61,185 nt of DNA, from NCBI GenBank assembly GCA_001673575.1, contig LZME01000043.1:1-61185 (forward strand), given 5' to 3'. Shown here in pieces: positions 8,983 through 20,600 of this stretch. Source of the DNA: Mycolicibacter heraklionensis. Lineage in GTDB: Bacteria > Actinomycetota > Actinomycetes > Mycobacteriales > Mycobacteriaceae. The number at the start of each line of letters is the position of its first letter. Position 1 is the stretch's first letter. Below the pieces are notes generated by a model. It was not told where the DNA came from and searched no databases. It saw only the letters and a program-made list of their open reading frames with translations. Position numbers and translations under genes: made by a program.

Positions 8983-9022
8983 CTCCCCATGCAATCACAA
9001 GTGGCCCTTGTGGGCCCGCCGA

Positions 9023-9817
9023 TCAAGGATCGAGGGTCCACAACAGCCGGTAGTAGTCGATGCGCTCCTGGTCTCGTCGGACTCCGTAGGCATCAAGGAG
9101 CACATCAGTCCAATCGGCACCGTAGTTCCACTCAGTGCTCCAGGTGGCCACCGCCAGATCGGCCCAGCGATCGGCAATCCCCAGTTCGCCGAGGTCGACG
9201 TGCCCCGTGGGGCGCCCCTCGTCGCTCAGCAAGGTGTTCGGTGCACAGGCGTCGCCATGGCACACCACCAGCCGATCAACCGGAGGCGGATCGGCCACCC
9301 GCTGCAACGCCTGCGCAACGGTGAATCCGGCGAACTCAGCAGGCCACTCAGCCGGATCCAGTTGACCGGAACGGTGATTGGCGTCCGCGACCCGCCGCTC
9401 GGCACTCCAGTCGAACGGACATTCCGCCACCGGCAAGCCGTCGTGCAGCGCCCGTAGTCCCCGCCCGATGCCCGTCACTGCTGGGCGCGGGTCGGCGATC
9501 CATCGCGGCGCGACCGCATTGGTGCCGGGCAGTGCCTCGGTGACCAGCCATTGCCCCTGTTCGTTGCGGCCGTGATCGACTACGCGTGGCACCGGCATGT
9601 AGTCGAGCGCCCACCGCAGTCGCGCCGCCTCGGCGGACAGGTCGATACCGCTGTCGATCGGCGACCACTTGATGAAGCGGCGCCCGGCGAGGCCGGTGAC
9701 CTCGAACGTGGTGCCGCCGACCTCGTTGAGCCACACCGGGCGTGGATCATCGTCGCCGGCCAGCTGTCGTACGGCATCCGGCACGGTCTGCGGTAGTTGC
9801 GGTGGGCCAGCGATCAT
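9023..9817 (-). CDS. APH(3')/APH(3'')-like aminoglycoside phosphotransferase family kinase
   Basis: 264 residues, the size of APH(3') enzymes, which inactivate aminoglycosides by ATP-dependent phosphorylation. All core kinase residues are present: Lys50 in GRRFIKWSP, the catalytic loop CHGDACAPNTLL (Asp189, Asn194) and the metal-binding Asp208 in HVDLGELGIADRWADLA. Start ATG 9817 overlaps the stop of the M20 peptidase gene by one base, so the two are translationally coupled. Whether it phosphorylates an antibiotic or a housekeeping metabolite cannot be told. It is absent from the matching Mtb interval. Confidence 0.85.
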   Translation of the reverse strand: MIAGPPQLPQTVPDAVRQLAGDDDPRPVWLNEVGGTTFEVTGLAGRRFIKWSPIDSGIDLSAEAARLRWALDYMPVPRVVDHGRNEQGQWLVTEALPGTNAVAPRWIADPRPAVTGIGRGLRALHDGLPVAECPFDWSAERRVADANHRSGQLDPAEWPAEFAGFTVAQALQRVADPPPVDRLVVCHGDACAPNTLLSDEGRPTGHVDLGELGIADRWADLAVATWSTEWNYGADWTDVLLDAYGVRRDQERIDYYRLLWTLDP

Positions 9818-11166
9818 CAGGCGGGCTGACCGCCCAGCTTTTCCAGTAACAGCGCTTCGGCGGTAGCGGCGCGTTCCAGCACACCCAGGTGCAGGCTCTC
9901 GTTGATGCTGTGCGCCTGGGTGCTGGGGTCCTCCACCCCGGTGACCAGAATGGTCGCCTGCGGGTATGCAGCGGCGAACTCGGCGATGAATGGGATGGAG
10001 CCGCCCATGCCCATGTCTATGGGCTCAACGCCCCAGGCCTGGACGAACGCGGCCCGCGCGGCGTCGTACACCGGGCCGGTGGCGTCGATGGCGTAGGGCT
10101 GGCCGACATCGCCCGGGGTGACGGTCACCTGGGCTCCCCACGGCGCGTGCTGCTCTAGGTGAGCGGTGAGCGCGTCCAGGTGAGCGGCGGCGTCGCCGCC
10201 GGGTGCCACGCGCAGGCTGATCTTGGCGCGGGCCCGCGGAATCAGCGTGTTCGACGACGCCGCAATGCTCGTGGTGTCGATACCGATAACGGTGATCGCA
10301 GGCTTGGCCCACATCCGCTGTGGCACCGAGCCGGAGCCGATCTCGGTCACCCCGTCCAGCAGTCCGGTATCGGCACGTACGCGCTCGGGCGGGTAATCGA
10401 CCGGTGCCGCAGTGCCTTCATGAAGCCCGGCGACGGCGACGTTGCCCTCGTCGTCGTGCAGGCTTGCCAGCAGCCGCACCAGGACGGTCAGCGCGTCGGG
10501 CACCACCCCACCCCACAACCCCGAGTGCAGACCGTGGTCTAGCGTCGCGACCTCCACCACGCAGTCGGCCAGCCCCCGCAGCGACACCGTCAGTGAGGGA
10601 ACGTCGGTGCTCCAGTTGTCGGAGTCGGCGATCACGATCACGTCGGCGCTCAGCGCCTCGCGGTGCGCGGCAAGCAGCGCCCCCAGCGACGGCGATCCGG
10701 ATTCCTCCTCACCTTCGACGAAGACCGTCACACCGACCGGCGGGTGGCCGCCGTGCGCCCGGAATGCCGCCAGATGTGTTGCGATACCGGCCTTGTCGTC
10801 GGCGGTGCCGCGGCCGTAGAGGCGCCCGTCGCGTTCGGTGGGTTCGAACGGCGGTGAATCCCACTGCCCCACGTCGCCTTCGGGCTGCACGTCGTGGTGC
10901 GCGTAGAGCAACACAGTCGGGGCACCCGGAGGCGGCGGATAGTGCGCGATAACTGCCGGCGCACCGCCCTCGGCGACGATCTGCACCTGCGGAAAACCCG
11001 CCAGGCTCAGCAGGTCTGCGACACGCTGAGCGCTGCGGTGCACCTCGGGTCGTCGCGCAGGGTCGGCCCACACCGACTCGATGCGCACCAGATCCTCCAG
11101 GTCGGCCCGCACCGACGGCAGGACGTCGCGGACTCGCTGAATCAGTTCACTACGACGAGCAGACAT
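9817..11166 (-). CDS. M20-family metallopeptidase (Rv2522c type)
   Basis: 449-residue zinc dipeptidase/deacylase of the M20 (PepV/ArgE) family. The metal-binding motifs are in order: YAHHDVQPEGD (His, Asp), GRGTADDKAG, EGEEESGSPS (catalytic Glu) and DSDNW. The dimerisation-domain motif HSGLWGG and the C-terminal HSINESL histidine follow. No signal peptide, so cytosolic. It lies 50 bases after acpS in the same direction and overlaps the APH gene, matching the Mtb order fas-acpS-Rv2522c. The substrate is unknown. Confidence 0.92.
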   Translation of the reverse strand: MSARRSELIQRVRDVLPSVRADLEDLVRIESVWADPARRPEVHRSAQRVADLLSLAGFPQVQIVAEGGAPAVIAHYPPPPGAPTVLLYAHHDVQPEGDVGQWDSPPFEPTERDGRLYGRGTADDKAGIATHLAAFRAHGGHPPVGVTVFVEGEEESGSPSLGALLAAHREALSADVIVIADSDNWSTDVPSLTVSLRGLADCVVEVATLDHGLHSGLWGGVVPDALTVLVRLLASLHDDEGNVAVAGLHEGTAAPVDYPPERVRADTGLLDGVTEIGSGSVPQRMWAKPAITVIGIDTTSIAASSNTLIPRARAKISLRVAPGGDAAAHLDALTAHLEQHAPWGAQVTVTPGDVGQPYAIDATGPVYDAARAAFVQAWGVEPIDMGMGGSIPFIAEFAAAYPQATILVTGVEDPSTQAHSINESLHLGVLERAATAEALLLEKLGGQPA

Positions 11167-11216
11167 GAAAGCACCCTACGACGCAGCATTTTGGGGGTTT
11201 TCACGACTGCTCGGCG

Positions 11217-11609
11217 TCAATTGATCTCCAGGATGGCGACGGCAGCGGCGGTGTCGGCCTCGTGGGTCAGCGACACGTGGATCGTCACGTCGGCCAGATG
11301 CTGCGCGATCTCACCGGAGAGTCGCACCTTCGGACGTCCCCACGTGTCGGTGACCACCTCGATGTCGCGGTGAATCGCCTCCGGCAGCACCGGTTTCTGG
11401 GCAAACCGCGACCCCGACCATGCCTTGATCACCGCCTCCTTGGCCGCCCAGCGGGCCGCCAGGTGCCGCGCCGCCGACGAACTCTTGTCCGAGGCGTCGC
11501 GACGCTCCCCGGGGGTGAACGTCTCGGCGAACACCGTCCCGGGTTGGTCGACCTGCTCGGCGAAGTCGGGAATCGACACCAGGTCGATCCCGACACCAAC
11601 GATGCCCAT
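11217..11609 (-). CDS. acpS: Holo-[acyl-carrier-protein] synthase AcpS
   Basis: Transfers 4'-phosphopantetheine from coenzyme A to the serine of the ACP domain of Fas, and of free ACPs. 130 residues, with VGIDLVSIPDF at the N-terminus (Mg-binding Asp), FTPGERRD and the WAAKEAVIKAW motif with the conserved Glu and Lys. It starts 11 bases after the fas stop, so synthase and activating enzyme are made together, as in Mtb (Rv2523c). Confidence 0.97.
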   Translation of the reverse strand: MGIVGVGIDLVSIPDFAEQVDQPGTVFAETFTPGERRDASDKSSSAARHLAARWAAKEAVIKAWSGSRFAQKPVLPEAIHRDIEVVTDTWGRPKVRLSGEIAQHLADVTIHVSLTHEADTAAAVAILEIN

Positions 11610-11620
11610 AACCAGTGACG

Positions 11621-14600
11621 CTATCCGATGTAGACGTCGCCGTCGCCGAGCCGTGCCGCGGGGTTGAGCAGCATCGCCGACTCCTGGCGCTTCTCCGGTG
11701 AGTCGTGGTCGAACCGCCGGTCCGCGGGCCGCTCGTACATCGGCTTGCCACCGGCGATCGCCGAGGCGAGTCGCCGCTGACCGGCCAGCACGCGAGAGTC
11801 AGCCTGCTCCAGATACGCCGCACGCTGACTCGGGTCCAGCGCCGCCAGGAACGCCGCCGGGTGTACCAGGGCAACCAGACCGGAGACGTGACCGAAGCCG
11901 AGGCTGGTGACCAAACCGGCCTTGAGCGGGAACTTCTCCCCCAGCTCCAGCGTCTCGCGCACCCACACCAGGTGCCCGGCGGTGGCCAGCTCGTCGTCGA
12001 CACAGTCCAGGCTGCGGTTGGGCGGGATGACCCCGTCGCGCAGCACCTGGCACAGGCCCATCATCTGGAAGACCGCCGCGCCGCCCTTCGCGTGCCCGGT
12101 GAGGCTCTTCTGGCTGATGACGAACAGCGGCGCACCGTCGGAGCGGCCCAGCGAGTCGGCCAGCCGCTCGTGCAGCTCGGTCTCGTTGGGGTCGTTGGCC
12201 AACGTCGAGGTGTCGTGCTTGGAGACCACCGCGATGTCGTCGGCACCCACACCCAGCTTGGCCAGCGAACGGGCCAACATCGAGTCCTTGCCGCCCCGGC
12301 CCGCACCCAGGGCACCCAGTCCCGGAGCGGGGATCGAGGTGTGCACGCCGTCGGCGAAGCTCTGCGCGTAAGCCACCACCGCCAGGACCGGCAGGCCCAT
12401 CTTGGCGGCCAGGTCGCCGCGGGCCAGCAGAATGGTGCCGCCACCCTGAGCTTCGACGAAGCCCAACCGGCGCCGGTCGTTGGCGCGGGAGAACTTCGAG
12501 TCGCTGATTCCCTTGGCGCGCATCATCTCGGTATCGGCGGTGGCCGCCATGTCACCGAAGCCGATGATGGCCTCCAGGGTCAGGTCGTCGTAGCCGCCGG
12601 TGACCACCAGCTCGGCCTTGCCCAGCCGGATCTTGTCGACGCCCTCCTCGACCGAGACCGCCGCGGTGGCACAGGCGGCCACCGGGTGGATCATCGCGCC
12701 GTAGGACCCGACGTAGCTCTGTACCACGTGCGCGGCAACGACATTGGGCAGAACTTCCTGCAGGATGTCGTTCGGCTTGGCCCGCCCGAGCAGGTTGCCG
12801 TGGTACATGGTCTGCATCGAGGTCATGCCGCCCATGCCGGTGCCCTGAGTGCTGGCCACCAGCGACGGGTGCACCCAGCGCATCAGCTCGGTCGGGGTGA
12901 AGCCCGCCGACAGGAACGCGTCGACGGTCGCGACGATGTTCCACAGCGCCACCCGGTCGATGGAGGTGGCCATGTCCTGGCTGATCCCCCACACCGTCGG
13001 GTCGAATCCGGTCGGGATCTGCGCACCCACGGTGCGCGACAGCTTGCTCTTGCGCGGCACCCGAATCTCGGTGCCGGCCTTGCGGATCACCTGCCAGTCC
13101 GAGGAGTCCGGCACCGGGCGCACCACGGTGTGCTCGGGGTCGAACTCGACGAACGCCCGGGCGTCGGCCTCGCTGGAGACCACGAACGAGAAGTCCTTGT
13201 CAAGGAACACACTGACCAGCAGCGGTGAGGCGTGGTCGGGGTCGATCGCGCCGTCATCGACGAACTCGCGAACACCGACGCGTTCCACCACGGCGTCGTG
13301 GTAACGCTCCACCAGCTCGGCCTCGTCGACCAGCTCACCGGTCGCGGTGTCATACCAACCCGGGGTCGGGTCGTCCTCCCACTTGACCAGGCCAGTGGTC
13401 CAGGCCAGCTCGAGCACCCCAGCGGCCGACAGCTCGCCGGAGACCTCCATCTCGAAGCGGGTGCGCGACGAGCCCAGCGGCCCGAGTTCGGCGCCACCGA
13501 CGATGACCACCAGGTCGGCCGGGTCGACGTCGAGGTCGGCCCAGGCCGGCGGGGGTGCCGGAGTGTGGCCCCGCGGCGGGCTCGGCAGCGCCGCAATGGT
13601 GTTGCCGGCGTCAGCCTCGTCGTCGGCTGCGGCTTCGCTCGTCATCTCCTCACGAGCCCGGGCAGCCAGCTCGGCCATGTCCAGGTTCGCCTCGGCCAGG
13701 CCACCGGTCAGGTCGGCCTCGATCGGGGCGTTGGCCGCGGCCACCTTGGACTCGACGTTGCACAAGCCCAGCAGCATGGCCGCCATCTGCTCGGTCGAGT
13801 AGGTGGTGACGCCGGCTTCCTCGACCGCATCGACGATGACGTCGTTGTGGCCCATCAGCCCGGTGCCGCGAGTCCAGCCGATCAGGGCGTGGGCCAGGCT
13901 GACCCGAGAAGCCCACGAGGACTCCGCCTTCCAGCGCGACACCAGCGCGTCCAGCGACGCCTTGGCCTCGCCGTAGGCGCCGTCACCGCCGAACATGCCG
14001 CGGTTGGGCGAGCCGGGCAGCACCACGTGCAACCGGGAGGCGATGTCGCGCTCGGCGCCGATCTTCGACAGGCCGCCGATAAGACGCTGCACCGCCCACA
14101 GCAGCACCTTCATCTCCATCTCGGCACGCGCACCGGCCTCCGACAGATCGCCGGTGACCCGCGGCGCCGCGAACGGGAACAGCAGCGTCGGCGTCTGCGC
14201 ATCCTTGAGGTGGATCGACTGCGGCCCAAGGCTTTCGGTCTGCTCGGTTCCGACCCACTCGACCAGCGCATCGATGTCGGAGTACGAAGCCATGTTGGCC
14301 GGCACCACCCACAGCGCGGCACCGAACCGAGCGTGGTCGCGGTAAAGGTCGCGGTAGAAGCTCAGTCGCTCGTCGTCGAGTCGAGACGTGGTGGCGATGA
14401 CAGTCGCACCGCCGTCGAGCAGCTGCCCGACCACCGATGCCGCGATCGAGCCCTTGGAGGCACCGGTCACCACCGCCACCTCGTCGCTGTAGCGGCCCCG
14501 GCCCGGGTTCTCCGCGCCGGCGGCGATCCGGGCGTACAGCGAGCCGTGAATCTGCCGGCCCGAGGCCAGCGCCCGGGCCTGCCACCAGGACGCCTGGGTG

Positions 14601-17600
14601 GCGACCACGTGGCCGGCACCCTCGAAACGCTCGGCCAGACGCGGCCAGTCGGCGTCGATCTCGCCTTCGTCGACCAGCCACAGCTTGACCAGGTCCTCGC
14701 GGGCACTGGCCCAACGGTCGTCGAACAGCACCGCTTTGCGGCCGTCGAAGGCCGGCGCCACCAGGCGCGGCCAGTCCGAACCCAATTCGGCGGTCACCAG
14801 GTCGATCAGCTCGCTGTCGGTGGCACCCGCCGGGGCGCTTACCGCGTCGTCGAATCCGAGCTGGCCCAACACCAGCCGGGCCGCCGAGGCGAGCACACCG
14901 TCGCGGCCGGTGATCTGGGCGGTGAACTCGCCCAGCGCGGCCGCGTCCACGGTCGCGCCGCCGCCACCGCCTGCCGAGGGCAGGCTGACCGCGACACCGC
15001 GGCGTGCGGCGACGGCCTGCACGGCCGCATCGATGACCTTGTCGACGGCCGCGGCGTCGGCCAGGGCGCCCTCGTGCAACCCGCCCAGGGCGCCGCCCCG
15101 GACACTGCTGCCCTCGCGGGTCCCCAACGCCACCTCGACGGTGACGTGCTTGGCCCAGCCGTCACCGAGCTCCCAGGTCTTCTTGACCCGTTCGGCGATG
15201 GCACCGGGGCGCTTGCCGGACGGTCCGAGAATGGTGCGCAGCTGATCGTTGATCGCGTCGGTCAGCACCGGGCCGTACGGCTTGTAGGTGCGGGCCAGCT
15301 TGGTCACCTGCGACTTCAGCCCGGACAGGTCGGCTTCGGCGGCGCCGTCGATGGCGCCCAGGTTCAGCTCCGAGCCCAGGTCCACCAGCAGCTGGTTGCG
15401 CCGCGACGACGCGCCGTCGGTGATGGACTCGATGGAGTCCAGCGCCTCGATCTGGTCGATGCGCATCTTGGCGCTCAGCGCGATCAGCGCGCAGGTGGCG
15501 TCGGCGGCGTCGAACGCAATGTCATCGGGGCGAGGTCCGCCCGACGGTGCGGCCGGCGCGGCGGGCGCCGGTGCTGCCGCCTCGGCCGGGGCGCCCTCCG
15601 CGGCGGCCTGGGCCGGTGCCTCTTCTTCTTCCGGCTCCGGCTCCGGGTCGGTGTCGGTGGCGAACAGCACCGCGGCGTCGCGCTCAGCGTTGAGCACCTC
15701 CACGGTGCTGTGGGCGTACTCGGGCAGCTTGAGCGTGTTGGTGGCCAGTCCGGCGACCGTCGGGGCGGTCTTCACCCCGATCTCGACAAACCGTTCCACG
15801 CCCAGCCCGCCAGCGGCCTGCTCGATGAATAGCAGGTCCTGGGTTTCGATCCAACGCACCGGGCTGGCGAACTGCCAGGCCAGCAACTCGATGACGATCT
15901 TGCGGCACAGCTCGGCGGGCTTTTCGTTGCGCCAGGTGTCGTAGTCGGCCAGCACCTCGTCGAGCGGCTCGGCCGGCACGAGGTCGCGGATCTCCTGGAT
16001 GAACTCTCGGTCCAGGGTGAACGGCTTGGGCACCAGGTTGGGGATATAGCGGCCCACGATCAGCGCCGGGTCCTGGTCGCGCGGCATGACCCGCTCCAGC
16101 GAACGGCGGAAGTCGTCCACGCCGATGCGCAGCACGCTCGAGTGGAACGGCACATCGATACCGGGCACCAAGATGAACGAGCGCTTGCCGCCGCTGATCT
16201 CGCGGCGCCGCTCGACCTCGGCCTCCAGAGCCTCCAGGCCGGCGACCGTGCCGGCGATCGCGTACTGCGAGCCGCGCAGGTTGAAGTTGACGATCTGCAG
16301 GAATTCACCGGTGCGCTCGGCGATCTCGGCGACGAACGCGGTGACGTCGGCGTCGTCGAGATCGATCTGCGACGGCCGGATGGCGGCCAGTCGGTAGTTG
16401 GAGCGTCCCATGGCGTCACGCGGCACGATGTCGTGCATCTTCGAGCCGCGGTGGAACACCACCTCCAGCAGCGCTTCCAGCTCGTAGACGCCGCTGACGC
16501 AGGCCAGCGCGGTGTACTCACCGACGGAGTGACCGCAGGCGATCGCACCTTCGACGAAGGCGCCCTGCTCGCGCATCTCGGCGACCTGTGCGGCGGCCAC
16601 GGTGGCCATCGCGACCTGGGTGAACTGCGTCAGGTACAGCACGCCGTCGGGGTGCTGGTAGTGCACGCCGGAGGCGATCAGGCTGGTCGGGTTGTCGCGC
16701 ACCACGTGCAGCACCGAGAAGCCCAGGGTTTCGCGGGTGAACTTGTCCGCGGAGTCCCAGACCTTACGAGCGGCCTTGGACCGGGCACGGACCTCCATGC
16801 CCATGCCCTTGTGCTGGATGCCCTGACCCGGGAACGCGTAGACGGTCTTGGGCGCGGTCAGCCGAGCCGTGGCCGACATCACCAGGTCCGAACCGATCCG
16901 TGCGCTGATCTCGAGAACCTCTGCGCCCAGGTCGATCCCGACCCGGTCGACGCGGAAGTCGACGTCATCGCCGGGCTTGACCATGCCCAAGAAGCGCGCG
17001 GTCCAGCCGACCAGCCGCGCCGGCGGGCGGGCCTGGCCGTCGGTGGCGGTCACCACGTGCTGGGCCGCGGCCGAGAGCCACATGCCATGCACGATGGGCG
17101 ATTCCAGGCCGGCCAGCAATGCCGCGGCCCGGTCGGTGTGGATCGGGTTGTAGTCGCCGGAGACCGCCGCGAACGGCCGCATGTCCACCGGCGCGGTCAC
17201 GGTGACATCGCGCCGACGGCGGCGCGGCGTGTCGGTGGCGTTGTCGGAGACCGCACCGCCGGCCCGAACCGGGTCGGTCAGTTCCGCGGCACCGGTGCGT
17301 CCGCGGATCGCGAAGCGCTCCTCCAGGGTGGCCAGCACGGTGCCGTCGGCCGCTGCGACCGTGACCGACACCGGGACGACGCGGCCGACCTCGGTGTCGG
17401 TGGCCGCCGAAGCCGTTGCGGTAACGGTCAATTCGGCCGGCTCCGCCGGCAGCGCGGCGAGCAGCTGCGCCGCGTGGTCCAGGTGCACCAGGGACAGCAG
17501 GCCCTCGACCACCGGGAACCCGGCGTCGGTGGTCGCCGAGCCGATGGCGGCGAACACCGCCGGCCAGCACCGGCCGACCAGTGCGTCGGGAACGGTGGAC

Positions 17601-20600
17601 AGTCCCGGCGCAAGCGGTGCGCCGAATGTCGCGGTCACCCCGGTGTGGTCGGCGACCTGCTCGGGGTTCCACTCCACGGTGACGGTGGCCGAGCCGTCGT
17701 GGACCGGCGGCAGGGCCTCCGGGCCGTCGACACCGGCGGCGATGGCCAGCACCGCGCGCATCGCGGCGGCGGCGTCCTCGGTGGACACCTGCGGGGCGGC
17801 CCCGTCGACGACGGCTGCCGGCACGGTGAAGCGAATGTTGATCCAGACACCGGACAACGGCACGCTCAGCACGACGTTCGAATCCGAGGCGACTTCCAGT
17901 CGCGCCCCGGTCGACGGGTGGGTGGCGGCGCGGTTCTCGTGCACCTGCCACTCGTCGGGGTCGGCGATCCGGTGCACCGGGTTGGTGGCCGTGCGGCCAG
18001 CCCACAGCACGTCGGGGGCGTCGAGCAGCACGGCCAGCGGGCCGGTCACGTCGGTGCGGCCCCGACGTCGCGCTGTCACCGGGGTGGGCTCCACGCCGGC
18101 GGCCAGCACCTGGTCAACTGCCGTCTGCTCGAAGCGATCCAGCAGCTCGCCGACCGGCTCGTCGACCCGGGTGATCCCTGCGACGGCGGTGATGCCCGGA
18201 ATGATGCAGACCTGCTCGGCGGTGTAGCGGGCGTCGTGCGCCTGCCACAGCGAGTCACTGCGCCACCAACGGCGCACGTCCTTGTCGATCACCGGTACGA
18301 AGTTGACCGGCTTGCCCGGCGTCTTGCAGAGCTGGGTGAAGAACGGCGCGTCGGCCGGGTGCAGCCGAACGGTCTCGGCCTCGGGGTAACGAGCCAGCAG
18401 CGCCGCAATGGCCTCTTCGGGACGCTCCAGGATCGACTGTGCGCCTTCGGAATCGGCGAACAGGGTCTCGATCGGACCGGACTCGACTTCGTTGAGCCGC
18501 GCTTCTGCGCGCTGCAGCATCGAACCGAACCGCTCCCGCCAGGTGTCGGCCAGCCACGGGCTGTCCGGTGAGGCGGTGTCGGCGGTCGAGTCACCCGCGC
18601 CGATCGCCAATTCCACGTAGCGGCGCAACCACCGCGCGTACGTCATCTCGGTGACATCACCGAAGTAGGGCTTGGCGGTGGCGGCCAGCGCGGCGATGAT
18701 CTCGTCGCGACGGGCCGCGACTGCCTCGCCGTCGCCGGCGACCTCGTCGAGCAGCCGGCCGCACCGCGAGGCGACGTTGTCGATCTCGTGGATGTCGGCC
18801 CCGAGCTGGCTGCGCGAGGACGCCATGCCGCCCTGCGCTTTTCCGGCGCCGATCCAGTGGTCGGTGCCCTTGGTGTCGACCAGCATCTGTTTGACTGCCG
18901 GCGACGTGGTGGCCTCCAGGGTGGCCATCGCCGCGGTACCCACCAAGATGCCGTCAACGGGCATCAACGGGAAGCCGTGCTGCTGCGACCAACGGCCGGA
19001 CAGGTACTCGGCGGCCTGCTCAGGGGTACCGATTCCGCCGCCGACGCACAGCGTGATGTTGGGCTGCGAGCGCAGCTCGGAGTAAGTCGCCAACAGCAGG
19101 TCGTCGAGGTCTTCCCAGGAGTGGTGCCCACCGGCGCGACCACCCTCGACGTGGGCGATCACCGGCGTGGTGGGGACCTCGGCGGCGATGCGGATCACCG
19201 ACCGGATCTGCTCGACGGTGCCGGGCTTGAACACCACGTGGCTGATGCCGGATTCATTGAGCTCGGCGATCAGGTCGACGGCCTCTTCCAGCTCGGGGAT
19301 GCCGGCACTGATCACCAGCCCGTCGAACGGGGCACCGGACTGACGCGCCTTCTGCACCAACCGCTTTCCGCCCACCTGCAACTTCCACAGGTAGGGGTCC
19401 AGGAACAGCGAGTTGAACTGGACGGTCCGCCCGGGCTCGAGCAGCGTCGTCAGCTCCGCGACCCGGTCGTTGAAGATCTCCTCGGTGACCTGGCCACCGC
19501 CGGCCAGCTCAGACCAGTGCCCGGCGTTGGCGGCCGCGGCGACGATCTTGGCGTCGACGGTGGTCGGCGTCATGCCGGCCAGCAGGATCGGTGAGCGGCC
19601 GGTCAGCCGGGTGAACTTGGTGTCGAGCTTGACCCGGCCGTCGGGCAGCGTGACCACCGACGGGGCGTAGCTTGTCCAAGGCCGAGCGACCTCCGGAACG
19701 GCGCCGATGGTGAACAGGTTGCGCTGACCACCGCGGGTGGCCACCGGCACGATTCCGATGCCCAGGCCGCGAATCACCGGCGCGGTCAGCCGGGTCAGGA
19801 TGTCGCCGGGTCCCAGATCCAGAATCCAGCGGGCACCCGCGTCATGCAGCGTGGTGACCTCGTCGACCCAGTCGACCTCGCCCACCAGGATCGAGTCGGC
19901 CAGCTGGCGGGTCAACTCGACATCGAGGCCCACCTGCGCGGCCCACTGCGCCACGATCTCGATACCGTCGGACAGCCGCGGCGAGTGAAAACCGACCTCA
20001 ACCTGTACCGGTTCGAAGACCGGAGCGAAGACCGCGCCGCCGCGCAGCTTGTTCTTGCGCTCGGCGGCCTCCTTCTCCGCGATCTGCTCGCAGTACAACT
20101 CGAAACGGGACAGCTGTTCGGGAGTCCCGGTGATCACCACGGCACGACGACCGTTGCGGATGGACAGCACCGGTGGGAGCACCGTGCGCACATCCTGGGA
20201 GAACTCGTCCAGCAGTTGCCGGATGCGCTCGGGGTCGACGTTGGTTACCGACACCATCGGCGGGCGGTCGCCCAGGATCGAAATGCCGCGGCGACGGGCC
20301 ACCAGCGTTCCGGCGGCACCCAGCAACTGGGCGATCGCGAGCAGCTGCACGTCGGTGGAACCGCCGGCCTTCAGCGACTCGACGGCCAGGATGCCCTGCG
20401 AGTGCCCGGCCGCAGCGACGGGCGGGGTGGCCGAAAGATCCAGCCCTTGACGCTCCAGGGCCCGCATTGCGGCGATCTGAGTCAGCAGTACGCCCGGCAC
20501 CGACACGGCCGCCGAAGTCAGCTGCTTGGCCGACGGGATGGGGTCCTCGGCCGCCAGCGCCCGCACCCATTGCAGCGGCTCGAAGCCGATGGGCCGGACC

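Noticed and set aside
13232-18571. Very long open frames on the plus strand opposite fas (13232-15832 and 16142-18571)
   Set aside because: They mirror high-GC codon structure of fas, have no ribosome-binding site and encode Arg/His/Gly-rich text with no family resemblance.
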